Positions 10,880 to 20,981 of a stretch of 64,000 nucleotides of DNA are shown here, one piece after another. Where the stretch lies: positions 14,936,059 through 15,000,058 of the forward strand of contig CM075760.1 in NCBI GenBank assembly GCA_037974335.1, written 5' to 3'. The notes under the pieces were generated by a model. That model worked only from the letters and a program-made list of their open reading frames with translations. It did not search any database and was not told where the DNA came from. Both the position numbers and the translations under genes were made by a program. This DNA is from Prionace glauca. Its lineage: Eukaryota; Chordata; Chondrichthyes; Carcharhiniformes; Carcharhinidae. The first letter of the stretch is position 1. Every line of letters starts with the position of its first letter.

Positions 10880-11735
10880 CAAACTGGAGGAAGACACAGA
10901 GAATACAGTGGGATGTAGATAGACTGGAAAATTGGGTGGAAAAATGGAACTTAATCCAGACAAATACGAGGTGAAGCATTTTGGTAGATCCATTTCAGGT
11001 GGGAGATACAAAATAAATGGCAGAACCATCAGGAGCATAGATACACAGAGAGGCCTGGGGGTAGATGTCCACAGATTCATTAAAGTAGAAGCCAGGTGGA
11101 AAAGGTGGTGAAGAAAGCATGTGTCAAGCTTGTCTTCACCGGACCATGCATCGAGTATAAAGATTGGCAAATTATTTTACAGTTGTATAAAACATTGGTT
11201 AGGCCTCATTTGGAATACTGCATGCAATTCTGGTTCACCACACTATCAGAAGGATGTGGAGGCTTTGGGGAGGGCGCAGAAAAAGATTTGTCAGGATGTT
11301 TCCTGATGGGGAGGGTATTAACTATGAGGAAAAATTGAAAAAAACTGGGATTGTTCTTTCTGGAAAGGAAGAAGCTGAGGGGGGACCTGATGGAAATTTA
11401 TGCAATTATGTGAGGCAGAGATAGGGTGAACAGTTGGAAGCTTTTTTTTCCCCCCAGGGCTGAAGTGACAATTACAAGGAGGCACAAGTTCAAGATAAGG
11501 GGGAAAAGGTTCAGTGAAGATGTGTCGGGACGTTTTTTACACAGAGGGTGGTGGAGGCCTGGAGTGTGAGGTGGTTGAGGCCGTTAGTGAGCCACATTGA
11601 TGAGTCATCTTGATAGGCATATGAACAAACAATAGAGAGTTACAAGCGGTTGGTTTATACCGGAAAATGCGATTGGCACAGGTTTGGAGGGCCGAAGAGC
11701 GTGTCCTGTGCTGTACTGTCCTTTATTTTTTTATT
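10880..11735 (+). mobile_element. CR1-like LINE C-terminal fragment
   Basis: Plus-strand pieces such as GLGVDVHRFIKVEA and, further on, HYQKDVEALGRAQK with frameshifts between them. A 3' end 'gtcctgtgctgtactgtcc' lies near 11705. It is an older, decayed copy. Confidence 0.6.
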
Positions 11736-11739
11736 TGAG

Positions 11740-13205
11740 ATCATTTAGCAGAGGCAGCAGAAGAGGATTCTAATGTTCAGTGTCTCCTTCTCTGTTCCTT
11801 CCTCCTGTCAAACTGGTTTAAACTCTTCCCAATCGCACGTGTAAACCTATTCACAAGGACTTTGGCCCTAGTGTGGTTGAGGTGCAGGCCGTCGCTTTTG
11901 TACGCGTCCTAACTCACCTCGAAACGGTTCCAGAGATCTAGGAATCTAAAACCTGAACGCTTGCACCAACTCTTGAACATAAGAACATAAGAACATAAGA
12001 AATAGGAGCAGGAGTAGGCCATCTGGCCCTTCGAGCCTGCCCCGCCATTCAATAAGATCATGGCTGATCTGTCGTGACTCAGCTCCACCTTCCCGCCCTC
12101 TCCCCATAACCCTTAGTCCCCTCTCTTATCAAAAACCCATCAACCCGTTTCTTAAAAATATTTAGCGAGGCAGCCTCCACCACTTCAACGGGCAGAGAAT
12201 TCCAGAGATTCACCACCCTTTGAGTGAAGAAGTTCCTCCTCAACTCTGTTCTAAACCGCCCCCCCTTTATCTTGAGGCTGTGCCCCCTAGTCCTACTGTC
12301 TTTTTTGAGCGGGAACAGTCTCTCCACCTCTATCCTATCCATTCCATTCATCATCTTATACGTCTCAATGAGATCTCCCCTCATTCTTCTAAACTCTAAC
12401 GAGTACAAGCCTAGTTTATTCAGCCTCTCCTCATAGCTCAATCCCCTCAACTCCGGTATCAGCCGAGTAAACCTCCTCTGCACTCCCTCCAGGGCCAAAA
12501 CATCCTTGCGCAGGTGCGGCGCCCAAAACTGCACACAGTACTCCAGCTGCGGCCTCACCAATGCCCTATACAGCTGCAGCAAAACCTCCCTACTGAGTCC
12601 TATGGAGATGAAATAGGATGTTTATCTGTCCTATTTTCCTATTTCTGTACTCGTTAGCATGTGGCACTTGGAGCAATTCAGGGATTACAGCCTTCTGAGG
12701 TCCTGCTTTTTAATCCGCTGCTGAGCTCACTGTATTCTTGACGAAACGGCTCATTCTTCAGTTTGATTGTTAGATTGCTGGTACCGACATGTACCACGCC
12801 CCCTAACTCATCACAATCCCTTTCAAGATACCCTGCAGCCATTCGTTCATATCCCTGGCCCTGGCACCAGGGAGGCAGCACACAATCCTGGAGTCATGTC
12901 TTCGGCTACGGAAATTCTGAATGCACTCATCTGAGGGACCAGCGTCCTTATCAGCATCCGAATGGAATCCCCATTAGTAACCTGGGGAGGCTCCTGCATT
13001 ACCTGCCTGTTCTTTCTCGATTGTCTGGTGGTTACCCATTCCCTTCTTCCCTCCAGTGCCTTGCTCTGTGGTGTGACCACTTCTCAAAACGGACGATCCA
13101 TGTAAATCCCAGCCTCATCAATGCACCCCAACATAGTGAACTGTCGCCGAAACTCTGAAACCCTGAGCTCCAGTTTGTACCGCTGGGAGCACTTCTTGAA
13201 CATGT
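11740..13205 (-). mobile_element. Decayed CR1 ORF1-like element split by a LINE insertion
   Basis: Minus-strand sequence at 12597-13205 includes a VVHVGTSN-like stretch (near 12800), resembling the HVGTND block of the CR1 ORF1 esterase. Sequence at 11740-11976 appears to continue it. The two parts are separated by a truncated LINE at about 11977-12596 (minus, ORF2 C-terminus MLQLYRALVRPQLEYCVQFW to GYGERAGRWS, ATAAGAACAT tail). Assignment of the outer element rests on that one motif. Confidence 0.5.
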
Positions 13206-13218
13206 GGTCATCTGGTCA

Positions 13219-13870
13219 TCTCATAAGAACATAAGAACATAAGAAATCGGAGCAGGAGTAGGCCATCTAGCCCTTCGAGCCTGCCCCACCATTCAATAAG
13301 ATCATGGCTGATCTGAAGTGGATCAGTTCCACTTTTCCGCACTCTCCCCAGAACCCTTAATCCCCTGTCTATCAAAAACCTATCTACCCGTGACTTAAAT
13401 ATATTTAGCGAGGCAGCCTCCACCACTTCAACGGGCAGAGAATTCCAGAGATTCACCACCCTTTGAGTGAAGATGTTCCTCCTCAACTCCAATCTACACT
13501 GCCCCCCCCCTTATCTTGAGGCTGTGCCCTCTAATCCTGCTATCCTTTCTAAGCGGGAAGAATCTCTCTACCTCTACCCTATCCATCCCCTTCATTATCT
13601 TATACGTCTCTATAAGATCCACCCCCCCCCCATCCTTCTAAATTCCAACGAGTACAGACCCAGTCTATTTAATCTCTCTTCATAGTCCAACCCCCGCATC
13701 TCCGGTATCAGCCTAGTGAACCTTCTCTGCACTCCCTCCAAGGCTAATATATCCTTTCGCAAGCGCAGCGACCAAAACTGCACACAGTACTCCAGCTGCC
13801 GCCTCACTAGTACCCTGTACAGTTGCAGCAAAACCTCCCTACTTTGATATTCTATCCCCATCGCTATAAA
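13219..13870 (-). mobile_element. 5'-truncated LINE with ATAAGAACAT-type tail
   Basis: Another minus-strand copy of the family at 10328. It reads MAFIAMGIEYQSREVLLQLY through RRFTRLIPEM and then FFTQRVVNLWNSLPVEVVEA, with a homopolymer-associated frameshift near 13505 and another near 13625. Confidence 0.8.
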
Positions 13871-14027
13871 GGCCAAATCTCAGACATTGTCAGCATCCAG
13901 AACATATGACAAGCTGCAGATTCCTTTTGGCTGTCCTCATCTGTCATGTCTTAAATGTAAAATTTACATGTAAGACCAGAACAGATCAAAATAATACTTT
14001 TCGCAATAAATAATACATTTATTTTCA

Positions 14028-14640
14028 CAGAACCACAGAATACTACAGGGCAGAAGAGGCTTTTCTGCGCAACGAGTCTCCACCGATGCATGAAAGGCCC
14101 CAACTTTCCCACCTCATCTCACTTGCCAGCACTTGACCCAGAGCCATGAATGTTATTACATACCAAGTACTCATCCAGGTACTTTTTAAATGATGTGAGG
14201 CATCCCACTTCCAGAATCCCCCAAGGCAGCACTTTCCAGACCGTCACCACCCTCTGTGTAAAATTTCTTGAAATCCCCTCTGTACCTCCCACCCTTCACT
14301 TTGAATTCGTGTCCCACATTACTAACCCTTCAACGAAAGACAACAGTTGCTCCCTATCCGTTTTGTACATACCCCTCATGATCTTGCACACTTCATTCAG
14401 TCGCCCCTCAGTCTTCTCTGCTCTAATGAAAACAACTCAAGCCTACAACATCTCTTCATAATTTACATGTTCCATCTCAGGCAGCAACCTGGTACATCTC
14501 CTGTGCATCCACTCCAGAGCGCTCTTTTTAGGTTTAGCTATTTAAACAGTGGTCCTACCATCAGTTCTCATGAACTAATCAGCTTACATTTTCCTGAGGC
14601 GTCACTCCTGGATTTTTTTCAAACTCAGCATGTTGTCTAT
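14028..14640 (-). mobile_element. CR1-like LINE 3' fragment
   Basis: Minus-strand ORF2 C-terminal remnant with the usual order of conserved blocks on the plus strand ('ccaccctctgtgtaaaa', 'tcatgatcttgcacacttc', 'cagcaacctggtacatctcc'). It is heavily decayed. Confidence 0.55.
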
Positions 14641-14649
14641 GGTTGACCC

Positions 14650-15395
14650 TCGCAGGTCCAAAGGTATATTAGGGCCTCGAACCTCACTGTCTACATAACT
14701 GTCCTGGTGAAGTGTGTGCCTCGCAGATCTGGTGCTCTCTGCTGCATGAATCGTATGATCCCTACAGAAGGAAGGAGGTAATTAGGTCCATCGAGCCTGC
14801 ACTGGCAACAATCACACCCAGGCCCTATTCACATAACACCAAATATTTATCATCCTAATCCCCCTGACACTGGGGTTAATTTACCATAGCTGGTCAACTT
14901 AACCCGCACATCTTTGGTCTGTGGGAGGAAAGCGGAGCACCCGGAGGAAACCCAGGCAGACACAGGGAGAACATGTAATCTTCATACAGACAATGATCTG
15001 AGGCCGGAATTTAACCCACATCCCTGGGGTTGTGAGGAAGCATTGCGAACCACTGAGCCATCATGACAACCTCAGGTGAGGGCTTCAAACCTCACGCTTT
15101 CTATATCACTGCCTCCCTGTGAAACAAATCCCTCAAAGGTCCGATGCTGTCCACTGCCCAAAGGTGAGTGAGGGCTTTGATCCTCACACTCTCTTCAATC
15201 ACTGTCCCGGTGAAACATACCCCTCCTATCCGGTGCTTTGCCCTGCCCAAGGATGAGTGATAGCCTTAACCCTCACACTCTCCATATCACTGACTGGTGG
15301 AGCTCGTCTCTCACAGGTTTACTACCCTCCGCTGCCTGAGTCTGTTTGATAGCCTCAAACTGCACGCTGTCTTATGTCGCTGTCCTGGTGAATGG
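14650..15395. repeat. Minisatellite of about 87 bp, interrupted by a SINE
   Basis: Units of GGTGAGTGAGGGCTTTGATC..CACTGTCCTGGTGAA type recur at about 14656, 15074, 15163, 15250 and 15340. A minus-strand SINE (about 14745-15070, 3' end 'atgatccctacagaaggaag', head near 'gaaccactgagccatcatg') lies between the first and second units. Confidence 0.65.
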
Positions 15396-15740
15396 TAGGT
15401 GCAGGAAGGATGTTCCCAATAGTGGGGGCGTCCAGAACCAGGGGCTATCATCTGAAGATACTGGGTAAACCTTTTAGGACTGAGATGAGGGGAAATTATT
15501 TCAGAGAGTGGTAAGCCTGTGGAATTCAGTACCATGGAAAGCAGTTGAGGCCAAAACATTGTGTGTTTTCGAACAGGAGTTAGACATAGCTCTTGGTGCG
15601 AAGGGGATGAAAGGAAAGAGGGAATGGCAGGATCAAGCTACTGAGTTGGATGATCAGCCATGATCATAATCAATGGAGAAGCAGGCTCAAAGAGCCGAAT
15701 GGCCTACTCGTGCTCCGAGTATCTATGTTTCTATGATCAA
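15395..15740 (+). mobile_element. CR1-like LINE 3' fragment
   Basis: Plus-strand ORF2 C-terminus remnant ('aggactgagatgaggggaaa', 'gtggaattcagtaccatgg') followed by a 3' end with 'ggcctactcgtgctccgagt' and a TATCTATGTTTCTATG tail. Confidence 0.65.
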
Positions 15741-15997
15741 TGTCTCTGCTGAGCACCCCATCACCCTGCACTGCCAGTTACCACTATTGCCTCCTGCCCT
15801 TTCTCTCCTCCAGTTTTTGATGTTAAATATTTCCTTCCTGTGTCGCACAGACCATCCCATTGGTTGTTCCAGGTTCATTGACTTCAATTCATCAAAAAAT
15901 ACATTAACACATCAGAAAATCTCAAAATCCCCTCATTCAAACTTATTTTGTTTCCGGCCTGATGTATGAATTAATTATTTATTTCCCTTCTTTACAG

Positions 15998-16899
15998 TGA
16001 ACATCGTAACGATTGTTATCCTCATCCGTAAAAACTGTGGTCTCTCCAGATGTGTCACTTCTTACCTGGTGGCCATGGCTTTGGCAGATCTATTGGTTAT
16101 CATTCTCGACTTGATAATGAGACAGATTCCGATTGTTTTTGAGGAGCATGTTCTTTTCCTGTGGTATATCTATGTGTGTAACATCCACGCCGCCCTGCTT
16201 TATGCAGCCACTGACTGTTCTGTCTGGTTCACTGTCAGTTTCACCTTTGATCGATTTGTGGCCATTTGCTGCCAGAAACTGAAAAAGAAATATTGCAGTG
16301 AGAAAACGGCAGTGGTGGTTCTGGGAACAGTGACGATGCTGAGCTGTTTAAAGAACATTTTCTGGTGTTTTATGTTATTGGGTCGGTATGTGCTCTTGAA
16401 TGACCCCTGGTTTTGTGAGGTAACAGGCACTGTTCTGTTATCCCCAGTCTGGGGCACAGTCGAGTTCGCCCACAACATTCTAACCCCGTGTGTCCCATTT
16501 GTACTGATTCTGTTGTTTAATGTTTTCACTGTCAGGCACATTTTAGTGAGCAGCAGAGCCCGCAGGAGACTTCGGGCTCAAAGCAGTGGGGAGAGTCCCA
16601 AAGACACAGAGATGGAAAGTCGAAGGAAATCCATCATTTTGCTATTTGTTATCTCAGCCAATTTCATCCTGTTATGGTCAGTGTTAATGTTTTATTCGGT
16701 ATGGAAGCGTATGTTCAATTTGGGATATAACGCGGTATTTCTCGATGGCTTTGTGATGGAACTGGCCTTCATGCTTCAGCTCCTGAGTTGCTGCACCAAC
16801 ACTGGAATTTATGCCGTCACCCAGACGAAGTTCAGGCAGCAGTTGAAGAATGTGCTGATGAATTCATTTACTCCAATTCTCCATTTCATTAAAAGATAA
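15998..16899 (+). CDS. GPR139-like orphan GPCR, exon 2
   Basis: The exon follows a CTTCTTTACAG acceptor and runs to TAA at 16897-16899. It carries the rest of a rhodopsin-family seven-helix receptor. TM2 has LVAMALADLLVIILD and TM3 has YAATDCSVWFTVSFTFDRF, with DRF in place of DRY. A Cys in VCNIH before TM3 and WFCEV in the second extracellular loop can form the usual disulfide. TM5 is PCVPFVLILLFNVF, TM6 is IILLFVISANFILLW, and TM7 ends CTNTGIYAVTQ (NPxxY variant). A GTG at 15997 is only the splice junction, not a start. Close GPR139-type receptors are plasma-membrane orphans that couple mainly to Gq. The ligand here is unknown. The frame is intact with no sign of decay. Confidence 0.9.
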
Positions 16900-17940
16900 G
16901 AAGAATGGTGTCACCCACATCTTCCAGAAATTTCTAATTTCATTCCACATGTCAAGGAAGGGAATGGGGGAAAATCCCTTTGCATCCTCCCCTACTATTG
17001 CCAGGACAACTTTACTCCTAAACAGGGTGACGGAGTGTGTCATGCAAATTAAAGACCAGACCAAAAACTGGAACAAAATATTGAATTTCGCGCAGAAGAG
17101 CCAAGACTTCAGTATGAAGCTAGAAGATGGAAGAGGGGCTTTCAGGGAGGTAATTCATCCACAAAGTTTACTGTCCCATGAATAATACAAGTGCATGTTT
17201 GCTCAAATTTGATAAAAATGTGTCGACAGCCTACACTCTTGGCAGCTGTGTTCAAATGCATGTCACATAAGCCCAGGCTTTTCTGGAAAAATACCTTTGA
17301 AAATGACTTTTCTCCAGTCTATATTTTCTGCTAAATGAAAAAAAAATCAATATGTATGATCACGGGAGCTCGAGACAGGCTAAGACCCAACACAGAAAAT
17401 TGGCGTAAGGGACTGTGTAGAATGACCTTCAAGAAAGACATCACATCCACAACCCACGAGTTCAGAGTGGAAGCTTTGTTTAAGTGAGTCATTTGGAAAA
17501 TCTGGTCTGGATTTCAAAATGCAAGCCACTCATGGAAAGCATTATTGTGAAAGGAGATTGTAAAGCATGCTTTTTTGGGGAGTGGAGTTTGGAAACTCTT
17601 AGTGACAACGGTCTGCGGGGGGCGGGGGATGAATTCTGAGGTGACATCCACTTGAAGTTCAGAGCGGACACCACAGCCATCTCCTGTGTTTATAGGGGAT
17701 TGTGTTACAGAGAACCGTTGTCAGTTAAAGATTATACTTTATCATCCAAGTTAACCTTAAAATCAGTGTAACTTTGGCTAAAGATTACAATTCCTTTTAA
17801 AAATACAGCTGACATTCATTTTAAAATTAGAAAATTCTTGTTTAAATCAGAATTGTTTGTTTAAATCTCTGAATTACAAGTAAATCAAAATTACTTGTTT
17901 AAATCTCTTACTGCATTCACATATACAGACTGTTCCCTTG
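16900..17940. other. 3' flank of the GPCR, no gene seen
   Basis: AT-rich sequence probably containing the GPCR 3' UTR. No coding region, RNA gene or repeat was recognised. Confidence 0.5.
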
Positions 17941-17942
17941 TC

Positions 17943-18365
17943 AGTCCCCACATTGGGCGCCATTGTTTTTGAACTTTGCTGCTTTTCTGGGTGACCTCCA
18001 GCTCTCCATTCCTCCGGCAGCGTCACGGCACAAACTGAGTCTTTCTCCAACCTGCGCTGCTAATCTCACAGTTACTGTTTCTGAGTGAAAACCACCTCCA
18101 CTTCATTGGCGTTGAAAGAGTTTACTGCTGCATTCAATTGAACTTTTTCTTGTAATTGAGCCCGAGATTTGGACCCAGATCAGAGAGATATTTGTGTCAG
18201 TAGAAACAATAAAATTTACCCCATTAACAGCCAGATTTTAACCCGCATCAGCGTTTTGTACCATCAGCGCTTTGCAGCCGATTGCTCTCTTCTTTTTTGT
18301 TCTTTACATGTGACATTTCCAAGTCAGATGCTAAAGAAGACATCGCTCTGGTACTGATTCCGACC
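17943..18365 (+). repeat. Diverged duplicate of the tRNA-Lys flank at 56.58-56.96 kb
   Basis: CCCCACATTGGGCGCCATT at 17946-17964 matches the 3' end of the tRNA-Lys gene at 56524-56596. The following sequence shares 'gagatatttgtgtcagtag' and 'ttagccagattttaccccg'-type blocks with 56600-56960. The tRNA body is missing here. This looks like an old duplication of a tRNA-bearing segment. Confidence 0.55.
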
Positions 18366-18409
18366 GAACTAGAAGTAACGCAGGATTGTTGTACAGCAAT
18401 AAATTTACA

Positions 18410-18481
18410 TTCCCTGACCAGGAATCGAACCCGGACTGGGGTGGTAAGAGCGCCGAATCATAACCACTGGACCACCAGGGA
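18410..18481 (-). tRNA. tRNA-Glu (CTC), possibly pseudogene
   Basis: The minus-strand 72-nt sequence has the tRNA-Glu start TCCCTGGTGGTCCAGTGG, a B-box GGTTCGATTCC and a matching acceptor 3' end. The anticodon CTC lies at 18448-18450. Compared with the standard vertebrate tRNA-Glu, the 3' side of the anticodon stem has changes that leave about two of five pairs mismatched (CGGCG against CACCC). It may be a decaying copy. Confidence 0.75.
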
Positions 18482-18489
18482 ATGTGATC

Positions 18490-19205
18490 CAACCTGTTTA
18501 CAATATTAATTTATCCACGAATCACCTGCTTTTTATTTTATTTCGTGTTTTTTATTCACCAAATGCAAGTTTATCCTTCAAATTGTCATGTTTATATCAC
18601 ACACAAGTGATTGCTTCAGCCAATGAAAGCAGTGAATCCTCTTAGCTGGAACATGAAATAGACAGTGAGCTGCTTATGTGACACTTGCAGTTTCCAACCC
18701 ACAACAAACTCATCATTGGGGCCTCTGTGAAACTTACAGGGTAAGACACTGCAGGTATTCATCACGGAGAGCAACTGGCACAAGTCATTACGAAACACTG
18801 TTATGTCAATTCTCTTTCTGTTTCTGTCGCTTCCTCTCATTCAGCTCCCTCTGGCTGTCCAGCTCCCAGGGTCAGTTAGCTACTTGATATAGACACAGAC
18901 AGTTGGTGAACCCGAGCTTTGCCTGGAAAGCAGGGAAAGCAAATATATTACACACGGCATTGAGAGGAGATGGAGCTTTAAAAAGACAGTACAAAGAGAC
19001 AGAGATGTCCTATCTTCCTGATCCAGTTACTGATGTCGGGAATGTACACAGTGCGAATTATCCACTGTCACACTCTCCTTCCAGCCTTGAGCACGGAGTT
19101 AAGTCTTGAAATGTTTGCAGTCTTGTTACAGTAATTCAGGGTTTTGTGGAGACTACATTTGGAATAGTGGAACAGTTTGGAACAGTTTTGGACCCAGGCA
19201 TTTTA
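18490..19205. other. Anonymous sequence
   Basis: No gene or clear repeat. Short open frames on both strands show no family features. Confidence 0.4.
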
Positions 19206-19209
19206 GACA

Positions 19210-19520
19210 GAATAAAAGCAAAATCTGAGGATGATCATCATTTCTTGTCATTCAGCTATCTAAATTTTACTATTTCATAACTTTTCTTGTTTTGCCATTA
19301 ACTGCTTTCTCTTTCCCCTGTTGCCTTCTCTGTTCATTGTTACCTCTTTATTTGATGTTATTTCCTATTTTTTTCGCCTCATTCTCTTCAGAATCCCCAG
19401 ATTCCCTATATATCCTTGGTAACAGTGAGCAGTTCTCAGTTTGTGTGTGTGTAACCTTGAGTTTCATTAAGGTTTAGTCTTCCATTCTGTGTATCCGTGT
19501 AAATTTCTGGCATTCAAGCT
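19210..19520 (+). repeat. Unknown block, inverted copy at 36.40-36.69 kb
   Basis: About 300 bp is very similar to the reverse complement of 36400-36690. Both include a short CA/TG tract and share open frames (61 residues each) starting MPLTAF.FPCCLLCSLL. The similarity is at the DNA level and covers non-coding parts too, so a dispersed repeat or segmental copy is more likely than a gene. Confidence 0.7.
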
Positions 19521-19534
19521 TTGTTTTTAAGGCC

Positions 19535-19740
19535 GAATTGTTTCATGAGGAAAGGTTAGAGAGACAAAGTCATAGCCGCTGGAATTCAGAGTAAGAGTAG
19601 GCTACTTGATTGATATGTATAAAATACAAAGGGGTCTTGACAAGGCGGATGTGAAGAGAATAGTTCGTCATCTGGGTAAATCTATAACTAGGTATCACTG
19701 TTTCAAAATAGGGATTCGCCCATTTAAAATACCACTGCAC
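19535..19740 (+). mobile_element. CR1-like LINE 3' fragment
   Basis: Resembles the plus-strand ORF2 C-terminus ('tgatatgtataaaatacaaa', 'ggtaaatctataactagg'). Strongly decayed. Confidence 0.4.
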
Positions 19741-20750
19741 CACAGCCTCCTCTAATGTATGTCTGTATTTATAAATACTCATCTGTAGCAATGCCCTTCC
19801 TTGCTGTGTCTCTGCATCATTCACTGCTCTCAGGCCGCGTTCATCTTTGACCCTCAGTTGGATTGTCTCTGTATCATTCCGCTCAATCTCACCCTTGCCT
19901 ATGTCAATGACTTTTATAGCTCTCTCGAAATGTATCGGCGCATTGGGTGATTTTGGAAGTGTACAGCTTAGGGGGTAAGGATATACTTGCCTGCATAGCA
20001 CAGTTGATCAAACGTTTAGACATGGAGAGTTAGCGAGCACTGAGCCGATGCTCTACAGAGGTCTCATTCAGCCACATAGTCTTTGAAATTTCGTAGATAT
20101 TAACCAGAGGAACCAGACAATGACAGGGCTGATCCACTGAAGGATTCCTAAAACAGCTCCATGGCTAAACATCTCAGATATTGCAGCATTGAATATAGGG
20201 AGCCGTTGAGCTGATGCAAAGACTGGGCCACACTCACCTGCATAGGAACATTGCTCAGGTTTTTAACAGGAAGTATGCACAGGGATAGGGAAACATATCT
20301 TTCAAGTTATCACCAGTTTACATTTGTATCTTGCTCAGACCCTACCTTACAGTCACATTCTTTGACCTGCTGCATTATTTTGATCGCTGCTTATTTCTCG
20401 GTTCTCAGATTGAACAGTTTTTAGACATACATTTTTCCCCACCTGTTCTATCTTGTGTTCACTTCCTCAACCTCATCTTCATCACTCTCTTTGTCAGCCG
20501 GAGATATCCCCTACCGCCCCGCCCCCTTTTCTATCGTCCCATTCCCGGGTTAAATTTCACAGCTCCGGAATCTATGAGCTGCTGTCCGGCAGCTTTGAAA
20601 CATTTTTAAATCTGAGGAACCTTTATTTGGTGAAACTGATCTTCCCAGACAAGCCTGAATTGAAGAAAATAACAATTGGAAACGAAACACAAACTCTTTA
20701 ACTGGTAGCTGCTCTTTCTCTCTTTCGCTGATTAACCTTTCAGTCTGATG
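19741..20750. other. Anonymous sequence
   Basis: No V segment, tRNA or recognisable transposon. Short open frames at 19570-20001 (minus) and 20331-20701 (plus) carry no known motif. Confidence 0.4.
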
Positions 20751-20942
20751 GGATTCTGCTCTGTGTGTTGTCTCAGCCGATCCTGGATTGAATTGGGTGA
20801 CAGTTTGATCCGAGGTTAATGTGGCTTCCTCGTGGTGTGTGTCTGAGCGGCTGACATCGCCGCTGTTCAATCTGACTGTTACTTTCTGCGATTCTCCACA
20901 CAAACCTCAACAGCCTGGAGCACCCAATATTAGCTGAAAAGC

Positions 20943-20981
20943 AGTTTTTCTTCGGGGGTGAGACTGATTTCTATCACTGTG
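20943..20981 (-). other. V recombination signal, 23-bp spacer
   Basis: Heptamer CACAGTG (20975-20981), 23-bp spacer and nonamer AGAAAAACT (20943-20951), one substitution from the sister RSS at 1737-1775. It belongs to the LINE-split V. Confidence 0.85.

Noticed and set aside
15997-15999. GTG as start of the GPCR
   Set aside because: It lies on the CAG|TG splice junction. TM1 would be truncated, and exon 1 at 4992-5130 supplies the missing part in the right phase.
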